Assembly: GCA_947260005.1 (NCBI GenBank)
Contig: CAMYOL010000064.1
Span: 19,146 to 83,145, forward strand
Source: an uncultured Ectothiorhodospiraceae bacterium
GTDB taxonomy: Bacteria; Pseudomonadota; Gammaproteobacteria; UBA6429; Thiohalophilaceae
Direction of reading: 5' to 3'
DNA: 64,000 nucleotides
The notes beneath the pieces are model-generated. The model saw only the letters and a program-made list of their open reading frames with translations, did no database searches and was not told where the DNA came from. The translations under genes and the position numbers were made by a program. Positions 39,857 through 49,354 of this stretch are shown here, one piece after another; the stretch's first letter is position 1, and every line of letters starts with the position of its first letter.

Positions 39857-40783
39857 ATGAACAAATTTAATTTCCAAACAGTATCAAAAGCAATTGGCTA
39901 CGATGGTGCAGTTAGCCGTGCGGAAATGTTGGTATCAACGCTCGGTGGCTTTGTCGGCATATTCTTCATTGCCTGGATTAGCTTTCATTTCACTGGTGCT
40001 GGGGGTGCCGCACTCATTGTGCCCTCAATGGGGGCATCTGCGGTGTTAGTTTTTGCGGTACCACATGGAAGATTGTCCCAACCCTGGGCATTGTTTGGTG
40101 GCCAGATGATATCTGCCGGTGTTGGCGTTGCCTGCTATCAGTTGTTTCCGGATAGGCTATTTTTATCTGCTGGCTTGGCCGTTGGTCTGGCGATAGGCGC
40201 CATGCACATATTACGATGTATCCACCCGCCCGGTGGCGCGACGGCTCTGGCTGCCGTTATCGGTTCGGCTCAAATACACGAATTGGGCTTTACTTATATG
40301 TTGACGCCCGTGTTCGTAAATACAATTATAATATTAGTTGTTGCCGTGGTATTTAATAGTTTTTTTCCGTGGCGACGGTACCCAATTAGTATGATGCGAT
40401 TTACGGATAAGCCATCGGATAAACACGACAAATCGTTTCGTTATATTGATAAGCAAAATATCGAGAGAGCCTTGTCAGATCTTGATGTCGTTGTCGATCT
40501 TAGTGCAGATGATCTACAGAATATCTTTGCCCTGGCGCTTGAACATGCACAATCACCTTCTTTTGACGCCAGCCAGATTTTACTGGGACATTATTATACG
40601 AATAGTAAACATGGTGCCGAATGGTCTGTTCGTCGTATTATTGATGAACATCAATCAGATGATCCGAATAAAGATATGGTAATCTATCGAGTTGTTGAAG
40701 GCCAGGGTATTAACAACTCGGATAGTTGTACACGAACTGAATTTACTCGATGGGTTGTGCGGGAACTGTATCCTGCGGAATAA
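39857..40783 (+). CDS. HPP family membrane protein
   Basis: I start at the ATG at 39857; the frame also opens with a TTG three codons earlier. The 308-residue protein has an N-terminal HPP domain of about four to five membrane helices with the family motif LRCIHPPGGATALAAVIG. A soluble C-terminal domain (about residues 180-308) follows. HPP domains have been linked to nitrite or other anion transport across membranes. The C-terminal part is not a recognisable CBS pair, the usual partner. It is monocistronic. Confidence 0.83.
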   Translation: MNKFNFQTVSKAIGYDGAVSRAEMLVSTLGGFVGIFFIAWISFHFTGAGGAALIVPSMGASAVLVFAVPHGRLSQPWALFGGQMISAGVGVACYQLFPDRLFLSAGLAVGLAIGAMHILRCIHPPGGATALAAVIGSAQIHELGFTYMLTPVFVNTIIILVVAVVFNSFFPWRRYPISMMRFTDKPSDKHDKSFRYIDKQNIERALSDLDVVVDLSADDLQNIFALALEHAQSPSFDASQILLGHYYTNSKHGAEWSVRRIIDEHQSDDPNKDMVIYRVVEGQGINNSDSCTRTEFTRWVVRELYPAE

Positions 40784-40856
40784 TTTAATTGACGTACTAA
40801 TAAAGAAATAATTGAACAAAACAAACAGTAATTATCTACTATCAGTCTAAAATCGT

Positions 40857-41858
40857 TTATTTTTCCTGAGGAGGAATAAATATCTTATCGTCCAGGCGAT
40901 CAAGGAATTGAAAGCGTGTCGCCTCCTTTATGGCCACTCGTTTTCCAAGGGTAACCTCGCTCCTGAGGATAATCGGGCGTTTCATAATTGAAGGATAGTG
41001 ATGCATCCGCTTGTAGTACCATTGTCGTGTCTTAAAACTGGTACTGCTGACAATGTCACAAATATACCCCAATACAAAATTCTCATCACCCGCACGGGGA
41101 ATTTGAACATTGGGATCACCTTTATCTTCTTCGATACCAAAAGATTTACGTAAGATATCAACGGTGTCACGGGAAATCCCTGGGCTCGTACCACTTATAT
41201 GGTTCGCGCCACTATCGAGTAATGTATTTAGATAGCGTATTACTTCAGGTTGGTCATTAACAAGCTGGTTAATCTCTCGATCATTTTCAATGCGGGTGAT
41301 GACCGGGCTGACATAGCGACTCACTTTTATCTTTTTATATGGAGGGCTGGTAGAAGAACCGGATACCGAGCCAGCATTGGTTATATAGCCTTTCATGTTT
41401 ATAAGGTATCGATGCTTGCCATTATCGATCTCTCTGGATTCCGATTTTTCAATCGTTAGCGCGCAATACCCATCTTCCGATATTGTGTATTTTTTCAGTT
41501 GTTTATATTTAGCATAGTGGTTCCCATGAAAATACTCTTTATGCGTTGTTATTCCAACACCGAGTCCTTGCCAGTCGGGTTCGTTTGCTGGTTTTGCATC
41601 GACGTTGTAACCCGGCTTGAGGCTCTTTTTCATACTTGGCCAGATCTGAGGATATTCACGTTTGGTTTTTTGTTGTATTTCTTTAATCTGGACACATAAA
41701 TCATACTGGGCTTTTATGCCGGGTATTATTGTCTGACTTTGATCATTGACTGACTCGATAACGAGGGCTTTAAGTTCAGCGGCAGATATGTTGCTTGTAT
41801 TAAGCAGTAAGCTTAGCAAAAAAAATAGATATTTCCCTATATGGATGTTATTTCGCAT
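40857..41858 (-). CDS. Exported protein of unknown function
   Basis: The 333-residue product has a signal peptide (cleavage near ISA-A) and a strong ribosome site (AAAGGA). The mature protein has Cys at about residues 55, 132 and 267. It carries a low-complexity bend (NAGSVSGSSTSPPYKK). It has no membrane segments beyond the signal and no motif I can name. It is convergent with the HPP gene. Probably periplasmic. Confidence 0.6.
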   Translation of the reverse strand: MRNNIHIGKYLFFLLSLLLNTSNISAAELKALVIESVNDQSQTIIPGIKAQYDLCVQIKEIQQKTKREYPQIWPSMKKSLKPGYNVDAKPANEPDWQGLGVGITTHKEYFHGNHYAKYKQLKKYTISEDGYCALTIEKSESREIDNGKHRYLINMKGYITNAGSVSGSSTSPPYKKIKVSRYVSPVITRIENDREINQLVNDQPEVIRYLNTLLDSGANHISGTSPGISRDTVDILRKSFGIEEDKGDPNVQIPRAGDENFVLGYICDIVSSTSFKTRQWYYKRMHHYPSIMKRPIILRSEVTLGKRVAIKEATRFQFLDRLDDKIFIPPQEK

Positions 41859-42184
41859 TACTTTAATCCTTTCTAAGTATTGGCTTCCCTGAGTCCAAAA
41901 TTATTTTTCATTGACTATGACCACTTATGAAGAAATATGTAATTGTGTCTGTTACGACTTACACAGTTCTTTTATATTGTTTATTATATTAACTGATTAT
42001 ACCTGATAAAGCCGTTTTAACAATGACGTAATGTACTAACTATTATCATTTTATTAATGGTCATACTATATATTTAATACTTAGGTTAGCCCTGATAGAT
42101 TGACTGATTGGTAGAAAGAAAATGTATTGGCTAAGTAAATATACTATGCTGGTAATAAGTGATCGATTTGTAAGGAGTATCATT
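41859..42184. other. Intergenic region before the GFA-family gene
   Basis: This 326-base gap is AT-rich and holds no convincing short gene, strong hairpin or known operator. Promoters for the divergent exported protein and GFA genes should lie here. Confidence 0.35.
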
Positions 42185-42598
42185 ATGGGAATTGAACAAT
42201 TTAAGGGTAGTTGTCTTTGCGGTTCTATTAAATATGAGCTGACTGGAGATGCGAAACGTTTTTATCATTGTCATTGCCAACGTTGTCGAAAGGCGACTGG
42301 GGCCGCTCATGCATCTAATATAATGGTTAAAGAAAATAACTTTCTTTGGCTTTCAGGCGAAAAATTATTAAAAAGATATAAGGTTCCTGATGCGGAACGT
42401 TTCTATACTCATTTTTGCTCAGAATGCGGTAGCGTAATGCCTCGTGATGTACCCGAGATCGGCATGATGATTATTCCTGCTGGTTCGTTAGATTCTGAGA
42501 TTAATATCAAACCGGAAGCCCGAATATTTTGGGAGTCGCGTGCAGGCTGGTCATGTAACAGTGACGGACTCCCGACATTTTCAGAGTATCCGGATTAA
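42185..42598 (+). CDS. GFA family zinc protein (CENP-V/GFA fold)
   Basis: I start at the ATG at 42185, which has AGGAG eight bases upstream; an ATG at 42122 would add 21 residues without a ribosome site. The 137-residue product has the GFA Cys ligands: GSCLCGSIKYEL, HCHCQRCRKATG and FCSECGSVMP. The family includes glutathione-dependent formaldehyde-activating enzyme and proteins of unknown role. It is cytoplasmic. A link to formaldehyde is not shown, as no formaldehyde dehydrogenase gene is adjacent. Confidence 0.85.
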   Translation: MGIEQFKGSCLCGSIKYELTGDAKRFYHCHCQRCRKATGAAHASNIMVKENNFLWLSGEKLLKRYKVPDAERFYTHFCSECGSVMPRDVPEIGMMIIPAGSLDSEINIKPEARIFWESRAGWSCNSDGLPTFSEYPD

Positions 42599-42715
42599 TT
42601 TCGGGTCTAACAACGGCGTTTGTTTGTATAAAAATTAAGAGACTTTAAGCTAATATAATAAGAAGAATAGACAAATCGTATCGTAAACTAATAATTAATA
42701 TAGGGGTTCTTGATT

Positions 42716-43804
42716 ATGGCCAAGGGTACACAAGTCGGTGTTTTTTTTGATGGCACAGGAAATTGCCGCGATAACGATATTGATAAAGGCTGTGAGACAA
42801 ACGTGGCCAAACTCTTTGAATTGTACGACAAAAGCAATTCAAATAATTTTATTAACAACCATGCATTTTATATCCGTGGTGTTGGTTCGGAATTAGGTGA
42901 ATTTATTGTTGGTGGTTTCTCGGGTATTGGTGGACTTGAGCGAATTGAAATTATGTTGGCAGATGTGCAGGATTATTTTAATACTGACAAAGTTCGTGAT
43001 CTTTCCCCAAAAGTGATTGATGTGTGTGGCTTTAGTCGGGGTGCATCACAGGCACGTCACTTTGTTAATTGTATAAAATATGAAGGACTCATTGATGAAC
43101 GTACCGGGGAACCGTTTGATGATATAGAAATAAGATTCATGGGTCTTTTTGATACGGTCGCGTCATTTGGTGTGCCAGGTAACAGTATTGATCCTGGTTT
43201 TGATTTTGATGTGGATCCAAAAATTATCGGCAAGGCTGTACATTTTGTCGCTGAGCATGAGAAACGTTCTATGTTTGATTTGGAGTCTATTAAGTCTTCA
43301 GCAAATGAAGTATTGGATGAACATAAGATGGTCGAAGCTTCTTTTCCTGGTGCACACTCAGATGTGGGGGGAGGTTATACTCACCAGGAAGCGCGGGCTG
43401 AGCGAATAATTAAGCGTCGTGGCAATAATCGACTTCGTATCTCGGCCATTCCTGAAAAGCTCAATGATTTATCTCGTATTCCATTGCGAGCTATGCATCA
43501 GTTCATGCTGGATGCGAATGTTCCATTAGCCCCTTTAAGTGCCTATCCAAGACCAAAAATGGTAGAAATTACGCCTGAGGTAGAAGCCTTTTATCAGGAA
43601 AATGATCATGGTACTGCCTTCGATGACATCATTAAGAGTAAATATGTTCACGACTCAAGATTTTTCTTTGATGCGATGCGCACAACCGTATTTGATAGTA
43701 ACGAAGAACGTACTATTCATTATCCTAAACCAAATCCTGATTTCTGGAAGCATCGAGCTGAGATGGAGCAAGAACAGGATGATGATGATCAACTGAAATC
43801 CTAG
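42716..43804 (+). CDS. DUF2235 alpha/beta hydrolase (phospholipase-like)
   Basis: The start is the ATG at 42716, two codons after a TTG. The 362-residue protein has the DUF2235 motifs: GVFFDGTGN at the N terminus, nucleophile GFSRGASQARHF, LFDTVASFG, PGAHSDVGGGY with the acidic and Gly-rich loop, and YVHDSRFF with the final catalytic His region. The family includes Tle1-type type VI lipase effectors. No VgrG, PAAR or immunity gene is adjacent, so an effector role is not supported. The last four bases overlap the convergent cytochrome b561 gene. Confidence 0.83.
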   Translation: MAKGTQVGVFFDGTGNCRDNDIDKGCETNVAKLFELYDKSNSNNFINNHAFYIRGVGSELGEFIVGGFSGIGGLERIEIMLADVQDYFNTDKVRDLSPKVIDVCGFSRGASQARHFVNCIKYEGLIDERTGEPFDDIEIRFMGLFDTVASFGVPGNSIDPGFDFDVDPKIIGKAVHFVAEHEKRSMFDLESIKSSANEVLDEHKMVEASFPGAHSDVGGGYTHQEARAERIIKRRGNNRLRISAIPEKLNDLSRIPLRAMHQFMLDANVPLAPLSAYPRPKMVEITPEVEAFYQENDHGTAFDDIIKSKYVHDSRFFFDAMRTTVFDSNEERTIHYPKPNPDFWKHRAEMEQEQDDDDQLKS

Positions 43805-44475
43805 TTTTCGTCTTGTGATGTTTTATTTTTATACCCCGTCCACATTGACTTAGCCAGGTTTTGCTGTTGTTTTATACTGGACGCGAGTACACCACCGATA
43901 TGGAGAAAAACCAGGAAGAGCGTAAAGTTAGCAAAGAATTCATGGATTTCTTCCCATAACTCTTCTTCATCATTATCTTCCTCACGATCGTCATCATCAT
44001 GATGTTCTTCGTAATTATCATCATCCCTTTCAGAAGAAGATACCTTGTACACCATTGTCTGCTTGTGTTGTGGTTGAATAGCGGGACTCTGCGCCAGAGG
44101 ACCGTATCCTTCTAGGCCATATACTTTTAATCCGCTCAGCCCTGTTAATAGCAAACTAATCAACATCGCGAAAACCATCCAACTACCCGCGGGATTATGG
44201 CCAATGTATTTTTTACCACTACCCATGAAAACGAAACCTTTCAAGTAATCCACAACAGCTGATGGCGAATATATAAAATTACTAAAACGTGCGTAGCGTG
44301 TGCCTATAATGCCCCAGATCACCCTTATCGGAATCAGGCCCAGGATGTAGTAACCGGAATAGACATGTAGGCTATTTTCTTCATCCCCCGTTATATAGGC
44401 GACAGTGAAGGCTAATACCAGTGTCCAATGAAAAAATCGAACCAATGGATCCCAGACATATATTTTATTGCTCAT
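43801..44475 (-). CDS. Cytochrome b561-type membrane protein with acidic loop
   Basis: The 224-residue protein has four membrane helices of the b-type cytochrome fold. Candidate heme ligands are His16 (RFFHWTL), His37 (SLHVYSG) and the His in VFLHIGG. Between helices 3 and 4 is a highly acidic insert (about residues 148-178) rich in Asp, Glu and His (EEHHDDDDREE), which could bind metal. Such proteins pass electrons between quinones and periplasmic cytochromes or hydrogenases. No partner gene is adjacent on this strand. It is divergent from a membrane-bound LuxR-type regulator. Confidence 0.82.
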   Translation of the reverse strand: MSNKIYVWDPLVRFFHWTLVLAFTVAYITGDEENSLHVYSGYYILGLIPIRVIWGIIGTRYARFSNFIYSPSAVVDYLKGFVFMGSGKKYIGHNPAGSWMVFAMLISLLLTGLSGLKVYGLEGYGPLAQSPAIQPQHKQTMVYKVSSSERDDDNYEEHHDDDDREEDNDEEELWEEIHEFFANFTLFLVFLHIGGVLASSIKQQQNLAKSMWTGYKNKTSQDEN

Positions 44476-44615
44476 AATCTACACTCAAAATCACGTTGAT
44501 ATGCTGTTATCATATGGGCTGATGAATAATCTTTCATTGGGCAAATGCCTCATATTGGTTGAAGGTAGACATATGTCCCATAAATAACATATTGAAAATA
44601 AAGGGATGTATCAAG

Positions 44616-45119
44616 ATGCCGAAGCGATTCAGCAAAGAATTTGTAATCATAAGCGTCCTCATGTTTGTCGTCATTGCCAGCGGGCTCGATCTTTATACCG
44701 ACCTGGCGCACGGTGCGACTGATTCACATATTCTAAAAGAAACATTTATCCTCTTATTATCCGCTGCGCTTATTATCTGGATACTTTACGAGCAGAATTT
44801 ACAATCTGTCGAGATAGAGAAACTAAAACAAGAACTTGAGCAACATGATATGAATCAAAATGGGGTGAGCGATTATGTCCAGGGTGCACGTAAACAACTT
44901 AGTGAAGTGATCGCGCGCCAATTTACAGACTGGAACATGACGGCGAGTGAAAAGGAAGTAGGATGGTTATTGTTAAAAGGCCTAAGCTTAAAGGAGGTTT
45001 CCGCCATTCGTGACACTCTTGAAAAAACAGTACGTCAACAGGCATCCTCTATCTATAAAAAAGCCGGACTAAATGGACGACATGCTTTTGCGGCCTGGTT
45101 TATTGAAGATCTATTTTGA
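44616..45119 (+). CDS. Membrane-bound LuxR-type HTH regulator
   Basis: I start at the ATG at 44616, which has AAGGGA upstream; a TTG at 44559 would add 19 residues. The 167-residue product has two membrane helices (about 10-28 and 41-58), a short coiled coil and a C-terminal LuxR-type helix-turn-helix (LTASEKEVGWLLLKGLSLKEVSAI-like; RQQASSIYKKAGLNGRHAFAAWF). This layout is common beside cytochrome b561 genes in marine gammaproteobacteria, and here it is divergent from one. It probably controls that gene. Confidence 0.8.
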   Translation: MPKRFSKEFVIISVLMFVVIASGLDLYTDLAHGATDSHILKETFILLLSAALIIWILYEQNLQSVEIEKLKQELEQHDMNQNGVSDYVQGARKQLSEVIARQFTDWNMTASEKEVGWLLLKGLSLKEVSAIRDTLEKTVRQQASSIYKKAGLNGRHAFAAWFIEDLF

Positions 45120-45181
45120 TTTCAAGCAAGGTTTTTGTAACAGTGAGTGTCACGAGTTAGTTGATTTAGGAGTTAAATATA

Positions 45182-45631
45182 ATGAGCAAACAATGGCAGG
45201 TTTATTTGTCAGGAGAGATACACACGGATTGGCGCGAACGTATTGTAGCGGGTAGTAAATCAGAAAATTTAAAAGTTTCATTCTCCACGCCAGTGACAGA
45301 TCACGCTAAAAGTGATGATTGTGGTGTTGATATTCTCGGTAAAGAAGAAAATAAATATTGGCATGACAACAAAGGTGCCGGGATAAATGCGATTCGTACC
45401 CAGAGCCTTATTAAACAAGCTGATATTGTTGTGGTGCGATTTGGTGATAAATATCGTCAGTGGAATGCAGCCTTTGATGCCGGATATGCAACAGCCTTAG
45501 GCAAGTCTTTAATCATTATGCATGATCCTGAATTAACACATGCGCTAAAAGAAGTAGACCGGGCGGCGAATGCAGTATGCCAAACACCTGAGCAAATCGT
45601 GGAACTATTAAGCTATGTGGTGCATGAATAA
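45182..45631 (+). CDS. YtoQ family protein
   Basis: The 149-residue soluble protein begins QVYLSGEIHTDWRERI and ends with YRQWNAAFDAGYATALGKSLIIMHD, matching the YtoQ family, which has a nucleoside 2-deoxyribosyltransferase-like fold. The conserved Glu/Asp pattern (SGEIHTDW, AGYA) suggests nucleotide binding, but no reaction is known. GGAG precedes the ATG. It starts 63 bases after the LuxR-type regulator gene. Confidence 0.85.
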   Translation: MSKQWQVYLSGEIHTDWRERIVAGSKSENLKVSFSTPVTDHAKSDDCGVDILGKEENKYWHDNKGAGINAIRTQSLIKQADIVVVRFGDKYRQWNAAFDAGYATALGKSLIIMHDPELTHALKEVDRAANAVCQTPEQIVELLSYVVHE

Positions 45632-45685
45632 CGAAAGCGTCCTAATTTATTAAAATATTGACTACATGAATTAGAAGGGATACAG

Positions 45686-46546
45686 ATGAAAATCCACCTG
45701 CAAAAATCCATAATTCTCACATTTATTACTTTCTTGACAGCCTGTGCGACGAGCCCAGTGACTGAGGCAGAAAAATATCATGATGTGAAATCGGGGGCTA
45801 TCTATAAGGCCTATCAAGAAGTGTCAATAAATGCGTTGAAACCCGTTGTTGAGGAATATGATAAACATCTGGCCAAAGACAATAAGGCTCAAGTAGCAAA
45901 TACACAGGTGCATTCATTGCTGGGTCTCATTTGGGTTGCTTCATCGCAGCCAAAATTTGCCTTAGCCGAAGCGGATTATGCCTTGGCTCAGGCTGATGAC
46001 CCGAGAGACCGATATGCCGCATTGACGATACAGGCCTTAGCTATGTATGGGCAAGGTTGGCCTTATTTAGGAAAGTCAAAATCAGTTGAGGCGAAAGCAC
46101 TGGTTAAAACACATGGATTGGGTAACCGATATAATAATGGAATTGCGCTTGTGCATGTTGCCGGGAGCGCGCTTGCTTTACAGGAAGGTAATATTCTTTT
46201 TGTTGCTGACGAAATTCGTGCATTAGGTAAAGCGACCAATCAAGCATGGTTAACCGGGCTAGGGGATGTAACCGCGGATACTTATAATGGTGTTACATCC
46301 AAAGCATATGCACAGCTTGATAAGATTAAAAATGATTCAAATTTATCGAGCAGTGAACGTCAGGATGTGGATCGGGTGATGAATGTTCTCAAAGCGGGTG
46401 GTAAGGATGTAGCTACCTCAGTGGCTAAAGAAACGGTGTCTGTCGCCATCGATAATGTTATCGAAAAGAGCTCTTTGACTTCGAAGATTTTGGATAAACT
46501 ACCAGAGAAGTATCGTGATAAAATGCCCGGCAATAATAAAGTATGA
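45686..46546 (+). CDS. Lipoprotein of unknown function, helical-repeat
   Basis: The 286-residue protein has a lipoprotein signal (lipobox LTAC, Cys about 20) and a helix-rich mature part with TPR-like stretches (PKFALAEADYALAQADDPRDRYAALTIQALAMYG). The C-terminal 60 residues (VAKETVSVAIDNVIEKSSL) are less regular. AAGGGA precedes the ATG. It is followed by two hairpins, the second a likely terminator. The function is unknown. Confidence 0.65.
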   Translation: MKIHLQKSIILTFITFLTACATSPVTEAEKYHDVKSGAIYKAYQEVSINALKPVVEEYDKHLAKDNKAQVANTQVHSLLGLIWVASSQPKFALAEADYALAQADDPRDRYAALTIQALAMYGQGWPYLGKSKSVEAKALVKTHGLGNRYNNGIALVHVAGSALALQEGNILFVADEIRALGKATNQAWLTGLGDVTADTYNGVTSKAYAQLDKIKNDSNLSSSERQDVDRVMNVLKAGGKDVATSVAKETVSVAIDNVIEKSSLTSKILDKLPEKYRDKMPGNNKV

Positions 46547-46547
46547 T

Positions 46548-46571
46548 CCCGGTAGAAAAAATTGTACCGGG
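46548..46571 (+). terminator. Hairpin directly after the lipoprotein gene
   Basis: CCCGGTA (46548-46554) and TACCGGG (46565-46571) are perfect 7-base arms with a 10-base loop, starting one base after the stop. Only a weak T-containing stretch follows, so it may be a partial terminator or mRNA-stabilising hairpin. Confidence 0.45.
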
Positions 46572-46631
46572 TAATATTTAGCATAAAAGAATAATTTTTT
46601 ATCAGAATAGCTTTTAGCTTGATAAAAACAT

Positions 46632-46657
46632 GTGGCTCATCTTGATTGATGAGCCAC
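46632..46657. terminator. Bidirectional terminator between convergent genes
   Basis: GTGGCTCATC and GATGAGCCAC form a perfect 10-bp stem with a 6-base loop. On the plus strand an 8-base T-run begins ten bases later. On the minus strand TTTTT follows soon after. It lies between the convergent lipoprotein and beta-helix genes. Confidence 0.7.
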
Positions 46658-46673
46658 AGAGTCCTGATTTTTT

Positions 46674-47732
46674 TTAGTTAATTACCGTATTAAGACCACA
46701 GTCGGAAATAGTGGTTTGTTCTGAAAGCTTGATCATTGTATTTTCAGCAATTTGATCTCCTGAATTAGCCGGATTACTTGGCACATAATGGCAACCACAT
46801 CCTGTTCCGCACACAACAATACCAGTATCGACATTTAAGCCAATCGTATTCTGGTTTACTTTATTATCGTCACCCTGTATTTCGATGCCAGTAGGTGCTG
46901 AACTAACGGTATTATGGGTGATTTTGTTATCATCCGAATTGCTGGTTCCAGTTTCCTGGATAGTAACAATACCGATTCGGTTGGCGTTACAGATTTCATT
47001 ATGGTGTATGTTTACATCATGATCAGGGATATGAATGCCATCTTCAAATGCGCCGTCTCCCTCACATGCGATTTGGTTGTGGTGAATATTATGACCGCCA
47101 CCTTGAATAGTGAATATGCCGCGAGAACCAGGGCCAGACAGGCGTTCGTCATTCGTTGCGCGGATAAAGGTGTTGGCATGAATGGTTGCGTTTTTAGCCG
47201 GACGTGCTAAAAAGACGCCAATTTCACGCTCCAGCTCATCACCAGGGACGGTGTTGGTAAATTTTATTGCAAAACCGCTGACAGTTGCATGACTTGCGTG
47301 AATAATAAGAAACCCGTAACTGACCGGTACTCCGGCTGGCGCATTAAAGCCGGTGTTATTTTGTGCCGTCACCTGTGATCGGCAGGCTCCTGACTGGCCG
47401 CTACCCTGAATTGTAATTCCATCAAAAGTCTGTGTAATCGCAACACTTTCATCGTAAGTGCCAGGCGCAACGTGAATGGTAGTATTGGTTAATAATCCAT
47501 GATCAGCTGCATGCTTTATGGCTGTATTAATGCTTGCACAAGCGGTGGCCTTGCTAAATCCGCAGGCAGAATCATTGCTTCCAGCGTTACTAACAAAAAG
47601 AGTACCTTCACTTTCAATAGCATCATCATAGCTACAAGCCAGGACAATATTAATGCTAGCTAATGAAAGAGCGATGAATAAAACAGTTTTATTAAATGCA
47701 TTTGTGTAACATGTTGATAGTTTGATTTCCAT
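46674..47732 (-). CDS. Exported right-handed beta-helix protein
   Basis: The 352-residue protein has a signal peptide (cleavage near VLA-C) and parallel beta-helix repeats. The N-terminal part (TIHVAPGTYDESVAITQTFDGITIQGSG) is typical of NosD/DUF1565-type helices. It is followed by about seven turns carrying N-x-I-x-H-N motifs (NIHHNQI, NIHHNEI, NKITHNTV, NKVNQNTI). Cys-rich ends (CGTGCGCHYVP) may form disulfides. Such proteins bind or cleave polysaccharides or serve as surface proteins. No catalytic residues can be assigned. Confidence 0.78.
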   Translation of the reverse strand: MEIKLSTCYTNAFNKTVLFIALSLASINIVLACSYDDAIESEGTLFVSNAGSNDSACGFSKATACASINTAIKHAADHGLLTNTTIHVAPGTYDESVAITQTFDGITIQGSGQSGACRSQVTAQNNTGFNAPAGVPVSYGFLIIHASHATVSGFAIKFTNTVPGDELEREIGVFLARPAKNATIHANTFIRATNDERLSGPGSRGIFTIQGGGHNIHHNQIACEGDGAFEDGIHIPDHDVNIHHNEICNANRIGIVTIQETGTSNSDDNKITHNTVSSAPTGIEIQGDDNKVNQNTIGLNVDTGIVVCGTGCGCHYVPSNPANSGDQIAENTMIKLSEQTTISDCGLNTVIN

Positions 47733-47823
47733 ATTATTGATTCCTGTTATTTTTATTTAAGATTTAAGAAGTAAACGAATAAGTTACTGTGATAATCTAC
47801 TATATCTTTGAATGCTTTAGAAA

Positions 47824-47836
47824 GTGACTTAGTCAC
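47824..47836. promoter_or_regulatory. 13-bp palindrome before a small exported-protein gene
   Basis: GTGACT-T-AGTCAC lies 54 bases before the ATG at 47891. The half-sites resemble CRP halves, but the spacing (five bases) is wrong for CRP. It is a possible operator. Confidence 0.3.
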
Positions 47837-47890
47837 ATAAAGCTATACTATAAAAAATATTCAACGCATTTCCGGATAAGGTGGGGCATT

Positions 47891-48199
47891 ATGTTTAAGT
47901 TAGTTGTCTTTTTTATGACATTCTCTTTAATGTGTACAATACCGCATACTCTTTGGGCTGAGGAAGATAAACAATCCAGCGCCGATTTAGCGGTGGCGAA
48001 TATATTGTTTGATTATGATTTTGGGAGTGAATTTGCCAGTTATCGAGTGGATGAAAACGGTTTTGTTGATCTAATCATGGCGAGTAATACACCAGATGAA
48101 ATATTCTCTGAAATTCTAACTCGCATGCAAAATCATCCGGATATTGATGATGTACTTTCCTCAAAATCGGGGCCTGCCTGTAAGGTAAGCGGTTGGTAA
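47891..48199 (+). CDS. Small exported protein of unknown function
   Basis: The 102-residue product has a signal peptide (cleavage near LWA-E) and a strong ribosome site (AAGGTGG). The mature part is about 80 residues and acidic, with a region similar in outline to BON-like or heavy-metal-associated folds (GFVDLIMASNTPDEIFSEILTRMQNHPDIDDVL). One Cys lies near the C terminus. No family is recognised. Confidence 0.6.
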   Translation: MFKLVVFFMTFSLMCTIPHTLWAEEDKQSSADLAVANILFDYDFGSEFASYRVDENGFVDLIMASNTPDEIFSEILTRMQNHPDIDDVLSSKSGPACKVSGW

Positions 48200-48404
48200 C
48201 AGATACTTTGTCGTCGGTAAATTTGGATATTTTAATATTCTTATGATCTTGAATTTTAGCGAAGAGATACTTCTTAGCTAGAATCTCTATAGTATTTTGT
48301 GTAACTTGTAACAAATTTGCCAATTCGAGATTAGTAGCTAACCTGAATGTGTTATATACTTTGTTCAAAATTTGATACTTAATTTATTACAACAAGGAAA
48401 AATT

Positions 48405-49346
48405 ATGCAAGGAAATCGCTTAATTCTAATACTTTGTCTATCTATATTTAGCCTGGAATCATTTGCGGCAAGAGATGTTAAAGGCAGCAAGGATCATCCC
48501 ATAGTCAGTCGCTACCCGAATACACACATAATTGCCTATGAAGCAAAGGATTTTGATGAATATGTATTACCGCTGAGTGCACCAATTAAAAAAGGCGGAT
48601 CGAATCCGGAGTTCAAAAAAAAGAAAGAACTGGAAGGAAAAATCACCCGATTCGGTTATGCAATGAAACCGACCACATCTACCCTGAAAATATTCCGAAA
48701 TTTTGAGAGTGCATTTAAAAAATCTGGCTTCAAGATCATGTTTTCATGTAAGAAAGACGCCTGTGGTCAAGTAAGTAAATGGCAAGCATTTTTTGTGAAA
48801 AGACAGGTGTGGGGTAAGCTAGAATCACAACGGATGATGACCGCATATAAAAAAATAAATGGCCAGGATGTCTATCTTGTATTATATACGGGTGCCCAGG
48901 GGAGGCGTATCACAATTGGTCTTGATGTAGTTGAAGTTAAAGAAATGGAAACAGATTTAGTTGAAGTTGACGAAAAGAATTTACAACAAAAGCTTGAGTC
49001 TGAAGGTAAAGTCGCTTTGTACGGAATCCAGTTTGAAGTCGATAAGGCGACTTTGCTTGATCAGTCCAGGAATTCTATTAAAGTATTAGCCGATGTTCTG
49101 ACTAAAAATAGTACAATAAAGGTTTATATCGTAGGACATACTGATGATTCCGGTGCACCTGAACATAATATAAGCCTGTCAAACAAACGCGCTCAGGCAG
49201 TCGTGCAAGAGTTAGGTAAGAAGTATAAGATTGATACAAAACGACTAACGGCCTTTGGAGCGGGTCCGTATGCCCCAGTTGGAAATAATGCTAATGAGGA
49301 AGGGCGAGCTTTAAATCGTCGAGTTGAGATTATTAAACGTTTATAG
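48405..49346 (+). CDS. OmpA-family outer-membrane protein with DUF4892 domain
   Basis: The start is the ATG at 48405 (AAGGAAA upstream); the frame also has a TTG at 48372. The 313-residue protein has a signal peptide (cleavage near SFA-A). A DUF4892-like region follows (about 20-200: DHPIVSRYPNTHIIAYEAKDFDEY, TLKIFRNFESAFKKSGFKIMF). The C terminus is an OmpA domain (IQFEVDKATLLDQS, VYIVGHTDDSG, NRRVEI) that binds peptidoglycan. It is followed after eight bases by a nuclease gene, so the two are co-transcribed. Confidence 0.87.
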   Translation: MQGNRLILILCLSIFSLESFAARDVKGSKDHPIVSRYPNTHIIAYEAKDFDEYVLPLSAPIKKGGSNPEFKKKKELEGKITRFGYAMKPTTSTLKIFRNFESAFKKSGFKIMFSCKKDACGQVSKWQAFFVKRQVWGKLESQRMMTAYKKINGQDVYLVLYTGAQGRRITIGLDVVEVKEMETDLVEVDEKNLQQKLESEGKVALYGIQFEVDKATLLDQSRNSIKVLADVLTKNSTIKVYIVGHTDDSGAPEHNISLSNKRAQAVVQELGKKYKIDTKRLTAFGAGPYAPVGNNANEEGRALNRRVEIIKRL

Positions 49347-49354
49347 GGAATATT

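Noticed and set aside
42716..43804. Type VI lipase effector (Tle1) with immunity gene
   Set aside because: DUF2235 motifs fit, but no VgrG, PAAR, Hcp or lipoprotein immunity gene is adjacent.
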